Assembly: GCA_944739405.2 (NCBI GenBank)
Contig: OX123186.2
Location: 40,905,551-40,969,550, forward strand
Direction of reading: 5' to 3'
Source of the DNA: Euclidia mi
Lineage: Eukaryota > Arthropoda > Insecta > Lepidoptera > Erebidae
DNA: 64,000 nucleotides
Part shown: positions 24,682 through 36,208 of the stretch, in pieces
Layout of the letters: each line of letters begins with the position of its first letter
Numbering within the stretch: position 1 is the stretch's first letter
Program-made: the position numbers and the translations under genes
The notes under the pieces: model-generated
Told to the model about the DNA's origin: nothing
The model's database searches: none
What the model saw: only the letters and a program-made list of their open reading frames with translations

Positions 24682-24790
24682 TCTCGGATTCAATCCACGG
24701 TGCGCACCAACGACTTTTCAAAGTTATGTGCAAATTAAATCGTAAGTTGCCGACGGGTAAACGGCGAAGAAAGACATCGTTTGGAAACCT
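24682..24790 (+). repeat. Degenerate SINE fragment
   Basis: GGATTCAATCCACGGTGCGC followed by ACCAACGACTTTTC matches the order of the tRNA-like SINE head at 43990-44020 with decay. The mirror copy is at about 33926-34034. Confidence 0.5.
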
Positions 24791-25245
24791 GTATGTCATG
24801 ATCTCCAAAATGTTCTCGAAAGATACAATAATATGAAGTTTTCCAACTGGCACTTGCCAGCGTCATGGACTGCGGCTTCGTAATGAGAAGCTGATGATGA
24901 CGATGATTTCACAATCAAGCTGAATGTAGGTCTGACCAGTCGATTCTTGCTTTTAAGTCTCCCAGGTGAGAATCGGTTTTCTGGCGATATTTTTGCATAC
25001 ACAAGCGACTTGTCAGCGTATCTTCGGCGTTGCAATACAGGTACCTTTTATTGGTAAAATTAAATACAAATATCTCTCCCATAAATTATATGTGGTTTTT
25101 ATAGTAATCGATTGAATGCTTGATCGCCCATGGATCGCCCGCCCTGCGCACGCTTGAGGAACATGAACGTATAATGTAAGGTAGGTCAGATTCTTGTGTC
25201 ATGGGGCACATTAAAAACATTCAATCAATGAATGCGAAGTAGGTA

Positions 25246-25369
25246 CACTCAAACTGGAAACAACAAATTGTGGATCACACAAAGTTTCGTGTCGTATGGT
25301 AACCGAACCTAGAACACTTGCGCAGCACTAAACAGCGAGGCGACCGCTTTAATCACTACGCCATACGTA
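25246..25369 (-). repeat. tRNA-derived SINE
   Basis: On the minus strand, TATGGCGTAGTGATTAAAGC (A-box-like) and GGTTCGGTTACC (B-box-like) are followed by GTGTGATCCACAATTTGTTG and a GTTTGAGTGT end. This is the layout of a short lepidopteran tRNA-derived SINE. The mirror copy is at 33347-33470. Confidence 0.6.
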
Positions 25370-25621
25370 CAGTCGACAAGCTTAGAATTTTAATATAGCT
25401 TTTCCGAAACCTATATAGACCTAAGTATAACTATTATATACAAAAAAAGATCTAGTCTAGTTTTCACAGCATAAACAAAAGTCAGATTGTTGCTGGTTAA
25501 TAAAATAGGTATGGTGTGTTTAATATAGCTATGAAAATATTTTTGTATCGGACTTAACGAAGTAACTGAAATAAATGAGTATTCAAATATTATGTAGTGT
25601 CTCTCTGATTTATATGTAATA

Positions 25622-25827
25622 CTAGAGGACGCCAGCAGCTACGCCTGCATTTTTTTTAAATTTACCCGTTTTTGCCGATCCCGTGGGAATTTCGGGAAAT
25701 CCCTCTTAGTGCACCCCTACGGTCCCCAAGGAATATACATGCCAAATTTCAGCTTCCTGCGCCCAATAGTTTCGTATTTAGCGTGTCTGTCAGTCAGTCA
25801 GTAACGCAAGGATTTTAAATATTAAGA
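25622..25827 (-). mobile_element. Helitron-like non-autonomous element, 206 bp
   Basis: On the minus strand it starts TCTTAATATTTAAAATCC and ends in CTAG, with host A before and T after, which are the ends expected of Helitron insertion between A and T. It is related to 49687-49893 and, more distantly, 40396-40621. Confidence 0.7.
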
Positions 25828-25888
25828 TAATAAAATATTTACGCGCCACGCGTTTTAGTTGTCCTCAATTACTTACATTTTATACTAA

Positions 25889-26108
25889 TCTTATACTAAT
25901 ATATAAAGCTGAAGAGTTTGTTTGTTTGTTTGTTTGTTTGGTTGAACGCGCTAATCTCAGGAACTACTGGTCCGATTTGAAAAATTCTTTCAGTGTTAGA
26001 TAGCCCATTTATTGAGGAAGGCTATAGGCTATATAGCATCACGCTATGAGCGACGGGAGCAGAGCAGTAGCCTTAAATTAGGCGGGTGTAACCGCGGGCA
26101 TCCTCTAG
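25889..26108 (+). mobile_element. Helitron-like non-autonomous element, 220 bp
   Basis: Starts TCTTATACTAATATATAAAG, continues GCTGAAGAGTTTGTTTGTTT, and ends GGGCATCCTCTAG before T. I recognise it as a very common lepidopteran repeat with Helitron-type ends (Lep1-like). No protein is encoded; the ORF at 26012-26260 only crosses it. Confidence 0.7.
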
Positions 26109-26299
26109 TCAATACTAAAATAACTAGCTATAAGTATAAACGAAAATATTTTGTGAGTGTCTCCTTTGCCGTCCGTGTCCATGTACGTTTGTCCATGTGC
26201 TGGTACATTAAGAACACAAAAGGTCACTACCATATTTCATGCCGTGCGTGTTATAGTTGACTAGGGTAATACACATCAAACCATGTACATACCAACCTG

Positions 26300-26408
26300 T
26301 TTGGCCAGCGTGATATAGTTGGTCAAATCCTCCTATTGACTCATAGTGGTACCCTGAGAAGCAAATCAGGAGAGTCTAAAGTCCAGCAGTGGATTTCAAA
26401 AGGCTGTA
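26300..26408 (+). repeat. LINE 3' tail fragment
   Basis: GGCCAGCGTGATATAGTTGG through GTCCAGCAGTGGATTTCAAA AGGCTG follows the usual order of an RTE-like LINE 3' end in Lepidoptera. Mirror at 32308-32416 and direct copy at about 36100-36208. Confidence 0.55.
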
Positions 26409-27156
26409 GGATGCTATTAGCAAATCTGCATTTTACAAGAAAAGCTTAATAATAAAACTAAAGAAGCTAAACGAATATAGTTTAAAATCCTTATTACGTC
26501 TTTATTTCAAAAACAAATTCCTTCATTTTTCTTTACATTTTTTTAAAAAACTGGCGGAGATTTTGGTATCTACTTTCACATCCCAAAATTATAAATCATC
26601 ATCCCAGAGCTATCCCGTTTGCATCTAAGATCATTACCTTCAAGCCTGGGTATACATTCTACTCTAACCAGGTTCTGCAAATATTAGCTCTGCTTTAGAT
26701 CAATTGCTGTCTAATCTCAATAATCCAAACTCGTAGCAATAGATAGTTAGGGATCGATGGTCCCATTGTCACCATATTTGAGACTACTGATTCATGGTAA
26801 AAACTGTCATAGTTTTCATGACAGCTGTAAGCTTTGCATCTCTCAGAGGAAAAGCGGCATATTGAGATATTTTATTTTAGATCAGCCATTTATAAACTAG
26901 ACGGTTTCGAACGGGCTATACCTTGCAATTTATAATTGAGTAATGAGCAAAAAACTTTGCCATAAGTTGGCCCAAAACTTTGCCCAAAGTGGCAAGCGCC
27001 GACAGCAACATTAGTTCAAAAGATTTCGATCAAACTCACAAACTTATACAAAGCTTTATACATTACCCAGTTAATCTGCCTACGGCGCAGCAACCTATAA
27101 CATTAAACTGTTAACATTTATCACTGCCATAGATCCTCCGGAAGATCTTCGGCCCT

Positions 27157-27516
27157 GTGCAGAGAACTGACGGGAGCTGGCGGATTCGAAAAAATGTCGA
27201 AATTGAGGAACTCGTAGCCATTCCTAACATAATTGGGGAAATAAAAGCCCACAGACTCCGATGGCTCGGTCACGTCGAGAGAATGGGAGAGGAACGTGGG
27301 GTTAAGAGAGCGTATGTGGGTCGACCAACAGGACGTCGTCCTGTCGGTCGCCCCAGATACCGATGGAAAGACGTTGTGGAGCAAGATCTTGGGGCGCTTC
27401 AAGCTGGCGATTGGCCAGAAGTGGCCAAAGATCGGGTGAAGTGGCGCTCTCTCGTATTGGAGGCCAAGGTACACTTTGGGTCGATGAGCCATTGGAGTAG
27501 TAGATCGCCCCAATGA
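27157..27516 (+). pseudogene. LINE ORF2 C-terminal fragment, arm A
   Basis: The 119-residue frame contains LRWLGHVERM (about residue 34), GRPTGRRPVGRPRYRW (about 54), KDVVEQDL and an end resembling DRVKWRSLV...GSMSHWSSR. These are the hallmarks of the C-terminal tail of LINE endonuclease/reverse transcriptase polyproteins that produce many annotated 'endonuclease-reverse transcriptase' genes in insects. The catalytic domains are missing, so it is a 5'-truncated relic. The frame is intact in arms A and B. Confidence 0.75.
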
Positions 27517-27878
27517 ACAATCACGGGACGGTTTGTATTTATTGCATAGTTTTTCCTCCCAAAGTAAATAGGGGTCTAGAACCCACTGTTTTACTTTTTC
27601 CATTACGTGTTCTTGTTGATATCACAGCAGTAAAGCTTCGAGTTTTAAGAGTACATAAAATTAATCGTTTGAAAACCTTAAAGGAATTGATAACTTATTT
27701 TATTACTCGGCGACGCCTTAGGTTTTCATCGCGTGTTGCATCGATAAAAAGAACTGTTACGGATTTTAAAGTAGATTAATTGCTTAAAAGATCGCCTTGA
27801 TAATGAAGTTGATAAATACTTTTGACTACAGCATAAAATTGTTTTCACGGCTTTGAATACGTCTAAAATCCTAATGTA

Positions 27879-28072
27879 CTAGCTGAGTCTGCGGTTACAC
27901 TCGCATTATTAAGGGCTACTGCTCCGTATACGTGGCACATAGCGTGAGGTTATATAGCCTATAGCCCATCACAACAAAAAAATATTTAAAACGGAACAGT
28001 AGTTCCTGAGATAAGTGCGTTCAACCAAACAAACAATCTGTTCAGCTTTTAAGTTTAGATTAGCAGAATCCG
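27879..28072 (-). mobile_element. Helitron-like element fragment
   Basis: It shares the AGCTGAACAG...GTTTGTTTGGTTGAACGCAC block with 25889-26108 and ends in CTAG on the minus strand (27879-27882). The 5' boundary is approximate. Confidence 0.6.
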
Positions 28073-28228
28073 CTTTCAAGAGATTACTAGGATAAATGTG
28101 TGGGAGTGCACTAAGAAGGGAGTTTTCGAAATTCCCACAAGCAATTACTGCTTATCCAGTCACTGTCGGTAACAAATAACAAAGAAACTAATTGTTATAA
28201 TACGTCGCAATAAATTCGCTAGATCATA

Positions 28229-28553
28229 AAAAATATTTTTAAATAAAAAAAAACCAACTTCAAAAAACACTAAGGAACTAAAAAACAAAAAATAATTGGT
28301 TTTGGAGCAAACATTTTTGGAGTCGGTGCCAAGCAAAGTATTTCTGATCTGACTATAAAACCTCTACACATTTTTATATAATTTTCGTTGTTGATAGAAT
28401 AGGTAGTTTGTAATTTAGTAACTTTTTGCGTAAGGGCTTGGCACCGAATTCAAAAATGTATGCTCCAAAACCAATTATTTTTTGTTTTTTAGTTCCTTAG
28501 TGTTTTTTGAAGTTGGTTTTTTTTATTTAAAAATATTTTTTATTTTTTGCTTT
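28229..28553. repeat. Foldback: about 103-bp inverted arms
   Basis: The left arm (28229-28330, ending GGAGTCGGTGCC) is nearly the reverse complement of 28439-28553 (starting GGCACCGA). The arms include a CACTAAGGAACTAAAAAAC segment and are separated by about 108 bp. Confidence 0.8.
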
Positions 28554-28714
28554 TTAGTGGTATACTAATAAAAAATAGCAATAGGTGGTACATAGGATAG
28601 TGTAGGTGGTACATGATGGGAAGGCTTTCCTTACGAGCCTCAATTCTGAAATGTAGACCTGTACCTTTCTGGCAATTTCAAGTATTTGTTGTTTTCAACT
28701 AAATAGCCTAAACA

Positions 28715-29925
28715 CGTTCGTTTCAGTTCCATCATCAGATCTCGGAAATCATCCAATACCAAAGACAAAACAAACGAGCCTAAACACGATAATATTGCGT
28801 TATTGTATTACAAAGATCCCATGGCCACCTTCCTGCTCCATCATCAGAGTTTGGTAAACATTCAGCACTAAAGTCCATGTAAAGACAAATCCAAAGAGCC
28901 CAAACTCAATGGGATTGCGTCTTTGTATTACAAAGATGCCATGGCCACCTTCCTGCTCCATCGTCAGACCATCAAAATCATCCAGCATCAAAGTCTATGT
29001 AAAGACGACTCAAACGAGCCCAAACTCGATGGGATTGCGTAATTGTATTACAAATATCCCATGGCTACCTTCCTGCTCCATCATCAGAGTTTGGTGAACA
29101 TTCAGCACTAAATTCAACACTTAAGTCCATGTAAAGACGAATCAAACGAGCCCAAGCTCAATGGGATTGCGTCTTTGTATTACAAATATCCCATGGCTTC
29201 CTTCCTGCTCCATCATCAGAGTTTGGTGAACATTCAGCACTAAATTCAGCACTAAAGTCCATGTAAAGACGAATCAATCGAGCCCAAGCTCAATGGGATT
29301 GCGTCTTTGTATTACAAATATCCCATGGCTTCCTTCCTGCTCCATCATCAGAGTTTGGTGAACATTCAGCACTAAATTCAGCACTAAAGTCCATGTAAAG
29401 ACGAATCAAACGAGCCCAAGCTCAATGGGATTGCGTCTTTGTATTACAAACATCTCATGGCAACCTTCCTGCTCCATCATCAGAGTTTGGTGAACATTCA
29501 GCACTAAATTCAGCACTAAAGTCCATGTAAAGACGAATCAAACGAGCCCAAGCTCAATGGGATTGCGTCTTTGTATTACAAATATCCCATGGCTTCCTTC
29601 CTGCTCCATCATCAGAGTTTGGTGAACATTCAGCACTAAATTCAGCACTAAAGTCCATGTAAAGACGAATCAAACGAGCCCAAGCTCAATGGGATTGCGT
29701 CTTTGTATTACAAACATCTCATGGCAACCTTCCTGCTCCATCACCAGAACCTGCAAAACATCCAGTACCAAAGTCCATGTAAAGACGAATCAAACGACCT
29801 TAACCTCGATGAGATTGGGTTATTGTATCACAAAAATCTCATGGTTACCTTCCAAGTCTATCATCAGACCATGGAAATCATCTAGCATCAGAGTCCATGT
29901 AAAAAACGACTCAAACGTGCCCAAA
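28715..29925 (+). repeat. Tandem satellite, about ten units of 120 or 132 bp
   Basis: CATGGCNWCCTTCC-type words mark units at 28820, 28940, 29060, 29192, 29324, 29456, 29588, 29720 and 29840. Spacing is 119-120 in the outer units and 132 in the inner ones. The 132-bp form carries an extra ATTCAGCACTAA duplication. The 29324/29456 and 29588/29720 pairs repeat as a 264-bp higher-order unit (CTTCC then CAACC variants). The short ORFs here on both strands are periodic because the unit lengths are multiples of three. Confidence 0.9.
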
Positions 29926-30178
29926 CTCGACGGCATTGGGTTGTTACGGTCAAATCGCTTCAAGTGTGCTTATAAAATTTGAAGAGTTCCTTCGATTTCT
30001 CAGGATTCCATGATTAGATCCTGACCTGATGATCATGGGACCAACTAGGAGGTATACTCTTTCAATCAAAACAAGAATTTTTGAAATCGGTCAAGGCGTC
30101 TTTGAGTAATCGGGGAACATACATAAAAAAAAAAAGATTCCGACGAATTGTAAACCTCCTCCTTTTTTGAAGTCGGTT

Positions 30179-30496
30179 AAAAACGACTTGTAAGTTCATT
30201 CGAGCTCATTAAGAAGTCATCAATATTTTACCGAAAGGAAAATGTTCAGGTTATCAAGAATAGGTAATAAAAATAACAAATATTATATTAATAAACATGC
30301 GAACTACAACATGTTTATTAAACCAGCTTACAACTGGGTATTTAGGTATATGGTACACAAACAACATCTATACATATAAAAGAAAGTCGTGTTAGTTACA
30401 CTATTTATAACTCAAGAACGGCTGAACCGATTTGGTTGAAAATTGGTGGGGAGATAACTCAGAACCAGGAAAAACATAGATACAATTATTGCGATT
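30179..30496. other. Right flank of the insertion, with Helitron-like 5' end
   Basis: This segment recurs at 38026-38337. From about 30369 the text TCTATACATATAAAAGAAAG and CTCAAGAACGGCTGAACCG is a common lepidopteran repeat start, truncated at the palindrome junction. Confidence 0.5.
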
Positions 30497-30643
30497 GCGA
30501 ATTTATTGCGACGTATTATAACAATTAGTTTCTTTGTTATTTGTTACCGACAGTGACTGGATAAGCAGTAATTGCTTGTGGGAATTTCGAAAACTCCCTT
30601 CTTAGTGCACTCCCACACATTTATCCTAGTAATCTCTTGAAAG

Positions 30644-30837
30644 CGGATTCTGCTAATCTAAACTTAAAAGCTGAACAGATTGTTTGTTTGGTTGAACGCA
30701 CTTATCTCAGGAACTACTGTTCCGTTTTAAATATTTTTTTGTTGTGATGGGCTATAGGCTATATAACCTCACGCTATGTGCCACGTATACGGAGCAGTAG
30801 CCCTTAATAATGCGAGTGTAACCGCAGACTCAGCTAG
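30644..30837 (+). mobile_element. Helitron-like element fragment, arm B
   Basis: Mirror of 27879-28072. Confidence 0.6.
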
Positions 30838-31199
30838 TACATTAGGATTTTAGACGTATTCAAAGCCGTGAAAACAATTTTATGCTGTAGTCAAAAGTAT
30901 TTATCAACTTCATTATCAAGGCGATCTTTTAAGCAATTAATCTACTTTAAAATCCGTAACAGTTCTTTTTATCGATGCAACACGCGATGAAAACCTAAGG
31001 CGTCGCCGAGTAATAAAATAAGTTATCAATTCCTTTAAGGTTTTCAAACGATTAATTTTATGTACTCTTAAAACTCGAAGCTTTACTGCTGTGATATCAA
31101 CAAGAACACGTAATGGAAAAAGTAAAACAGTGGGTTCTAGACCCCTATTTACTTTGGGAGGAAAAACTATGCAATAAATACAAACCGTCCCGTGATTGT

Positions 31200-31559
31200 T
31201 CATTGGGGCGATCTACTACTCCAATGGCTCATCGACCCAAAGTGTACCTTGGCCTCCAATACGAGAGAGCGCCACTTCACCCGATCTTTGGCCACTTCTG
31301 GCCAATCGCCAGCTTGAAGCGCCCCAAGATCTTGCTCCACAACGTCTTTCCATCGGTATCTGGGGCGACCGACAGGACGACGTCCTGTTGGTCGACCCAC
31401 ATACGCTCTCTTAACCCCACGTTCCTCTCCCATTCTCTCGACGTGACCGAGCCATCGGAGTCTGTGGGCTTTTATTTCCCCAATTATGTTAGGAATGGCT
31501 ACGAGTTCCTCAATTTCGACATTTTTTCGAATCCGCCAGCTCCCGTCAGTTCTCTGCAC
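31200..31559 (-). pseudogene. LINE ORF2 C-terminal fragment, arm B
   Basis: Mirror of 27157-27516 with an identical 119-residue translation. ORFs on the opposite strand (31113-31595, 31196-31414) are shadows. Confidence 0.75.
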
Positions 31560-32307
31560 AGGGCCGAAGATCTTCCGGAGGATCTATGGCAGTGATAAAT
31601 GTTAACAGTTTAATGTTATAGGTTGCTGCGCCGTAGGCAGATTAACTGGGTAATGTATAAAGCTTTGTATAAGTTTGTGAGTTTGATCGAAATCTTTTGA
31701 ACTAATGTTGCTGTCGGCGCTTGCCACTTTGGGCAAAGTTTTGGGCCAACTTATGGCAAAGTTTTTTGCTCATTACTCAATTATAAATTGCAAGGTATAG
31801 CCCGTTCGAAACCGTCTAGTTTATAAATGGCTGATCTAAAATAAAATATCTCAATATGCCGCTTTTCCTCTGAGAGATGCAAAGCTTACAGCTGTCATGA
31901 AAACTATGACAGTTTTTACCATGAATCAGTAGTCTCAAATATGGTGACAATGGGACCATCGATCCCTAACTATCTATTGCTACGAGTTTGGATTATTGAG
32001 ATTAGACAGCAATTGATCTAAAGCAGAGCTAATATTTGCAGAACCTGGTTAGAGTAGAATGTATACCCAGGCTTGAAGGTAATGATCTTAGATGCAAACG
32101 GGATAGCTCTGGGATGATGATTTATAATTTTGGGATGTGAAAGTAGATACCAAAATCTCCGCCAGTTTTTTAAAAAAATGTAAAGAAAAATGAAGGAATT
32201 TGTTTTTGAAATAAAGACGTAATAAGGATTTTAAACTATATTCGTTTAGCTTCTTTAGTTTTATTATTAAGCTTTTCTTGTAAAATGCAGATTTGCTAAT
32301 AGCATCC

Positions 32308-32416
32308 TACAGCCTTTTGAAATCCACTGCTGGACTTTAGACTCTCCTGATTTGCTTCTCAGGGTACCACTATGAGTCAATAGGAGGATTTGACCAACTA
32401 TATCACGCTGGCCAAA
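32308..32416 (-). repeat. LINE 3' tail fragment, arm B
   Basis: Mirror of 26300-26408. Confidence 0.55.
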
Positions 32417-32607
32417 CAGGTTGGTATGTACATGGTTTGATGTGTATTACCCTAGTCAACTATAACACGCACGGCATGAAATATGGTAGTGACCTTTTGT
32501 GTTCTTAATGTACCAGCACATGGACAAACGTACATGGACACGGACGGCAAAGGAGACACTCACAAAATATTTTCGTTTATACTTATAGCTAGTTATTTTA
32601 GTATTGA

Positions 32608-32827
32608 CTAGAGGATGCCCGCGGTTACACCCGCCTAATTTAAGGCTACTGCTCTGCTCCCGTCGCTCATAGCGTGATGCTATATAGCCTATAGCCTTCC
32701 TCAATAAATGGGCTATCTAACACTGAAAGAATTTTTCAAATCGGACCAGTAGTTCCTGAGATTAGCGCGTTCAACCAAACAAACAAACAAACAAACAAAC
32801 TCTTCAGCTTTATATATTAGTATAAGA
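32608..32827 (-). mobile_element. Helitron-like element, arm B
   Basis: Mirror of 25889-26108. Confidence 0.7.
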
Positions 32828-32888
32828 TTAGTATAAAATGTAAGTAATTGAGGACAACTAAAACGCGTGGCGCGTAAATATTTTATTA

Positions 32889-33094
32889 TCTTAATATTTA
32901 AAATCCTTGCGTTACTGACTGACTGACAGACACGCTAAATACGAAACTATTGGGCGCAGGAAGCTGAAATTTGGCATGTATATTCCTTGGGGACCGTAGG
33001 GGTGCACTAAGAGGGATTTCCCGAAATTCCCACGGGATCGGCAAAAACGGGTAAATTAAAAAAAAATGCAGGCGTAGCTGCTGGCGTCCTCTAG
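32889..33094 (+). mobile_element. Helitron-like element, arm B
   Basis: Mirror of 25622-25827. Confidence 0.7.
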
Positions 33095-33346
33095 TATTAC
33101 ATATAAATCAGAGAGACACTACATAATATTTGAATACTCATTTATTTCAGTTACTTCGTTAAGTCCGATACAAAAATATTTTCATAGCTATATTAAACAC
33201 ACCATACCTATTCTATTAACCAGCAACAATCTGACTTTTGTTTATGCTGTGAAAACTAGACTAGATCTTTTTTTGTATATAATAGTTATACTTAGGTCTA
33301 TATAGGTTTCGGAAAAGCTATATTAAAATTCTAAGCTTGTCGACTG

Positions 33347-33470
33347 TACGTATGGCGTAGTGATTAAAGCGGTCGCCTCGCTGTTTAGTGCTGCGCAAGT
33401 GTTCTAGGTTCGGTTACCATACGACACGAAACTTTGTGTGATCCACAATTTGTTGTTTCCAGTTTGAGTG
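33347..33470 (+). repeat. tRNA-derived SINE, arm B
   Basis: Mirror of 25246-25369. TGGCGTAGTGATTAAAGCGG is the A-box region and GGTTCGGTTACC the B-box region. Confidence 0.6.
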
Positions 33471-34433
33471 TACCTACTTCGCATTCATTGATTGAATGTT
33501 TTTAATGTGCCCCATGACACAAGAATCTGACCTACCTTACATTATACGTTCATGTTCCTCAAGCGTGCGCAGGGCGGGCGATCCATGGGCGATCAAGCAT
33601 TCAATCGATTACTATAAAAACCACATATAATTTATGGGAGAGATATTTGTATTTAATTTTACCAATAAAAGGTACCTGTATTGCAACGCCGAAGATACGC
33701 TGACAAGTCGCTTGTGTATGCAAAAATATCGCCAGAAAACCGATTCTCACCTGGGAGACTTAAAAGCAAGAATCGACTGGTCAGACCTACATTCAGCTTG
33801 ATTGTGAAATCATCGTCATCATCAGCTTCTCATTACGAAGCCGCAGTCCATGACGCTGGCAAGTGCCAGTTGGAAAACTTCATATTATTGTATCTTTCGA
33901 GAACATTTTGGAGATCATGACATACAGGTTTCCAAACGATGTCTTTCTTCGCCGTTTACCCGTCGGCAACTTACGATTTAATTTGCACATAACTTTGAAA
34001 AGTCGTTGGTGCGCACCGTGGATTGAATCCGAGACACTTTAGACTACTGCTACAGAGGATATAGAGCTTCTGATTAAATGCCATAAACATAATTATTAAA
34101 TATTTTGTGTAGGTACGTATCTCGACTCGAGAAAAATATGTAATTAATATTAAATGCCGTTATTTCCTGTATTTGTCACTATATGATAACGTAATACCGA
34201 TTTGAACTTTACTTATTACTTCTTGCTAGTCAAAACATATCAAAGGTCTAAGCCCAAAATAGTAATGTATTAACGGAACTGTTATTTTCGTTGACTCAGT
34301 TTACAAGTAATTTTAAACTAAAATTAGTCAAAATACCGATCCTACTATAGATTTATGTATGCGTTGCAAAGGGCCATAATAGTAATTTATACTAGAATAC
34401 ACAACAATAATTGCGTCAATAGTCGTGTGGAAA

Positions 34434-35133
34434 ATCTGTTTCGCATATGCGATCTGCAGGCGAAAACCAAAATAGAAGTGACGTGGAACTACGAATGTAC
34501 TTGCGATCTTAATTATTTCGTATTACTCGTTACTCAACCAAGTTAATTGGTTTGGAGGTCACGACTTGCAAAAGTTTTTAATTATAACTACAAGTGCTTC
34601 TAGAAAGTCTAACCAAAACCTAACAAAGCTTGAACATAAAAACACCATTTACTTTTGTGAAATAAAATCAAAGATACGCAAGCGCTCGTAAACTTTTAAT
34701 ATCATGCTAGTTTAATATATGTATCGTTTTGTGTTTGACACAATATCTTTTAAAACGACATGAATAAAATACGAAATGGGATTTCTTATCGTACCTATTA
34801 TTTTTCAAAGAAAGTCAGAGTAGCAGTCACGAAATGGAATTTATAAACAGAAACAGAACGAATACACATCGCAAAAGAGTCCCCTACGCATACTAAAAGG
34901 ATAATTATTTGATATTTGTCACTGGAGTATAAAAAAGAAACAAAAATTGAATAGCCATTTTTTACTCAAATAGGAATTTATGACTCACTAGCTGAACCAG
35001 CAATTTTATTCAAGCGGGGCTTGGATAAGTTTTTATTGTACCTATTGAACCCTACAGGTTATGAAATGCGACCTGCACACACGCGAAAAATGGTAAAGCT
35101 TATGTTCTTATTTTGTCCAAAATTGTCATCGAA
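34434..35133. other. Unique sequence between arm B and copy C
   Basis: About 700 bp of AT-rich DNA not repeated elsewhere in the window. No gene recognised. Confidence 0.5.
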
Positions 35134-35421
35134 AGCGAGGCGACCGCTTTAATCACTACGCCATACGTACAGTCGACAAGCTTAGAATTTTAATATAGCT
35201 TTTCCGAAACCTATATAGACCTAAGTATAACTATTATATACAAAAAAAGATCTAGTCTAGTTTTCACAGCATAAACAAAAGTCAGATTGTTGCTGGTTAA
35301 TAAAATAGGTATGGTGTGTTTAATATAGCTATGAAAATATTTTTGTATCGGACTTAACGAAGTAACTGAAATAAATGAGTATTCAAATATTATGTAGTGT
35401 CTCTCTGATTTATATGTAATA

Positions 35422-35627
35422 CTAGAGGACGCCAGCAGCTACGCCTGCATTTTTTTTAAATTTACCCGTTTTTGCCGATCCCGTGGGAATTTCGGGAAAT
35501 CCCTCTTAGTGCACCCCTACGGTCCCCAAGGAATATACATGCCAAATTTCAGCTTCCTGCGCCCAATAGTTTCGTATTTAGCGTGTCTGTCAGTCAGTCA
35601 GTAACGCAAGGATTTTAAATATTAAGA
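35422..35627 (-). mobile_element. Helitron-like element, copy C
   Basis: Direct copy of 25622-25827. Confidence 0.7.
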
Positions 35628-35688
35628 TAATAAAATATTTACGCGCCACGCGTTTTAGTTGTCCTCAATTACTTACATTTTATACTAA

Positions 35689-35908
35689 TCTTATACTAAT
35701 ATATAAAGCTGAAGAGTTTGTTTGTTTGTTTGTTTGTTTGGTTGAACGCGCTAATCTCAGGAACTACTGGTCCGATTTGAAAAATTCTTTCAGTGTTAGA
35801 TAGCCCATTTATTGAGGAAGGCTATAGGCTATATAGCATCACGCTATGAGCGACGGGAGCAGAGCAGTAGCCTTAAATTAGGCGGGTGTAACCGCGGGCA
35901 TCCTCTAG
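35689..35908 (+). mobile_element. Helitron-like element, copy C
   Basis: Direct copy of 25889-26108. Confidence 0.7.
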
Positions 35909-36099
35909 TCAATACTAAAATAACTAGCTATAAGTATAAACGAAAATATTTTGTGAGTGTCTCCTTTGCCGTCCGTGTCCATGTACGTTTGTCCATGTGC
36001 TGGTACATTAAGAACACAAAAGGTCACTACCATATTTCATGCCGTGCGTGTTATAGTTGACTAGGGTAATACACATCAAACCATGTACATACCAACCTG

Positions 36100-36208
36100 T
36101 TTGGCCAGCGTGATATAGTTGGTCAAATCCTCCTATTGACTCATAGTGGTACCCTGAGAAGCAAATCAGGAGAGTCTAAAGTCCAGCAGTGGATTTCAAA
36201 AGGCTGTA
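36100..36208 (+). repeat. LINE 3' tail fragment, copy C
   Basis: Direct copy of 26300-26408. Confidence 0.55.

Larger units (their letters stand above)
24283..28219. repeat. Palindrome II, arm A (3937 bp)
   Basis: Exact-length reverse complement of 30497-34433: position p pairs with 58716 minus p. It contains a tRNA-headed SINE, three Helitron-like elements and two LINE fragments. It begins only 16 bp after palindrome I ends. Confidence 0.92.
28227..30178. mobile_element. 1.95-kb satellite-bearing insertion
   Basis: Its limits come from comparison with 38018-38030, where the same flanks (ATTCGCTAGATC and AAAACGACTTG) are directly joined. Near the ends lie inverted AACCAACTTCAAAAAA (left) and TTTTTTGAAGTCGGTT (right). 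The right-hand 150 bp, with CAAGGCGTCTTTGAGTAATC and CCTCCTCCTTTTTTGAAGTC, is a repeat I know from many lepidopteran sequences. The interior holds a foldback (28229-28553) and a tandem array (28715-29925). There is no transposase and no clear target duplication. The class is undecided; tandem repeats plus sub-terminal inverted repeats recall non-autonomous Helitron-like elements. Confidence 0.7.
30497..34433. repeat. Palindrome II, arm B (inverted copy of arm A)
   Basis: 3937 bp, the same length as arm A, and every ORF I compared is identical. It is followed by sequence not in arm A. Confidence 0.92.

Noticed and set aside
26012..26260. 82-codon ORF repeated in three copies
   Set aside because: It starts inside a Helitron-like repeat and has no protein motif; its repetition comes from the segmental copies.
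27121..27603. 160-codon minus-strand ORF and mirror/direct copies at 31113-31595 and 36920-37402
   Set aside because: It is antisense to the LINE C-terminal frame, whose motifs are clear on the other strand.
28715..29925. CRISPR-like appearance of regular repeats
   Set aside because: Units are contiguous 120/132-bp satellites without constant repeats and unique spacers, and the genome is eukaryotic.
33347..33470. tRNA gene candidate (A and B boxes)
   Set aside because: No cloverleaf or acceptor stem can be built, and it continues into a typical SINE body.
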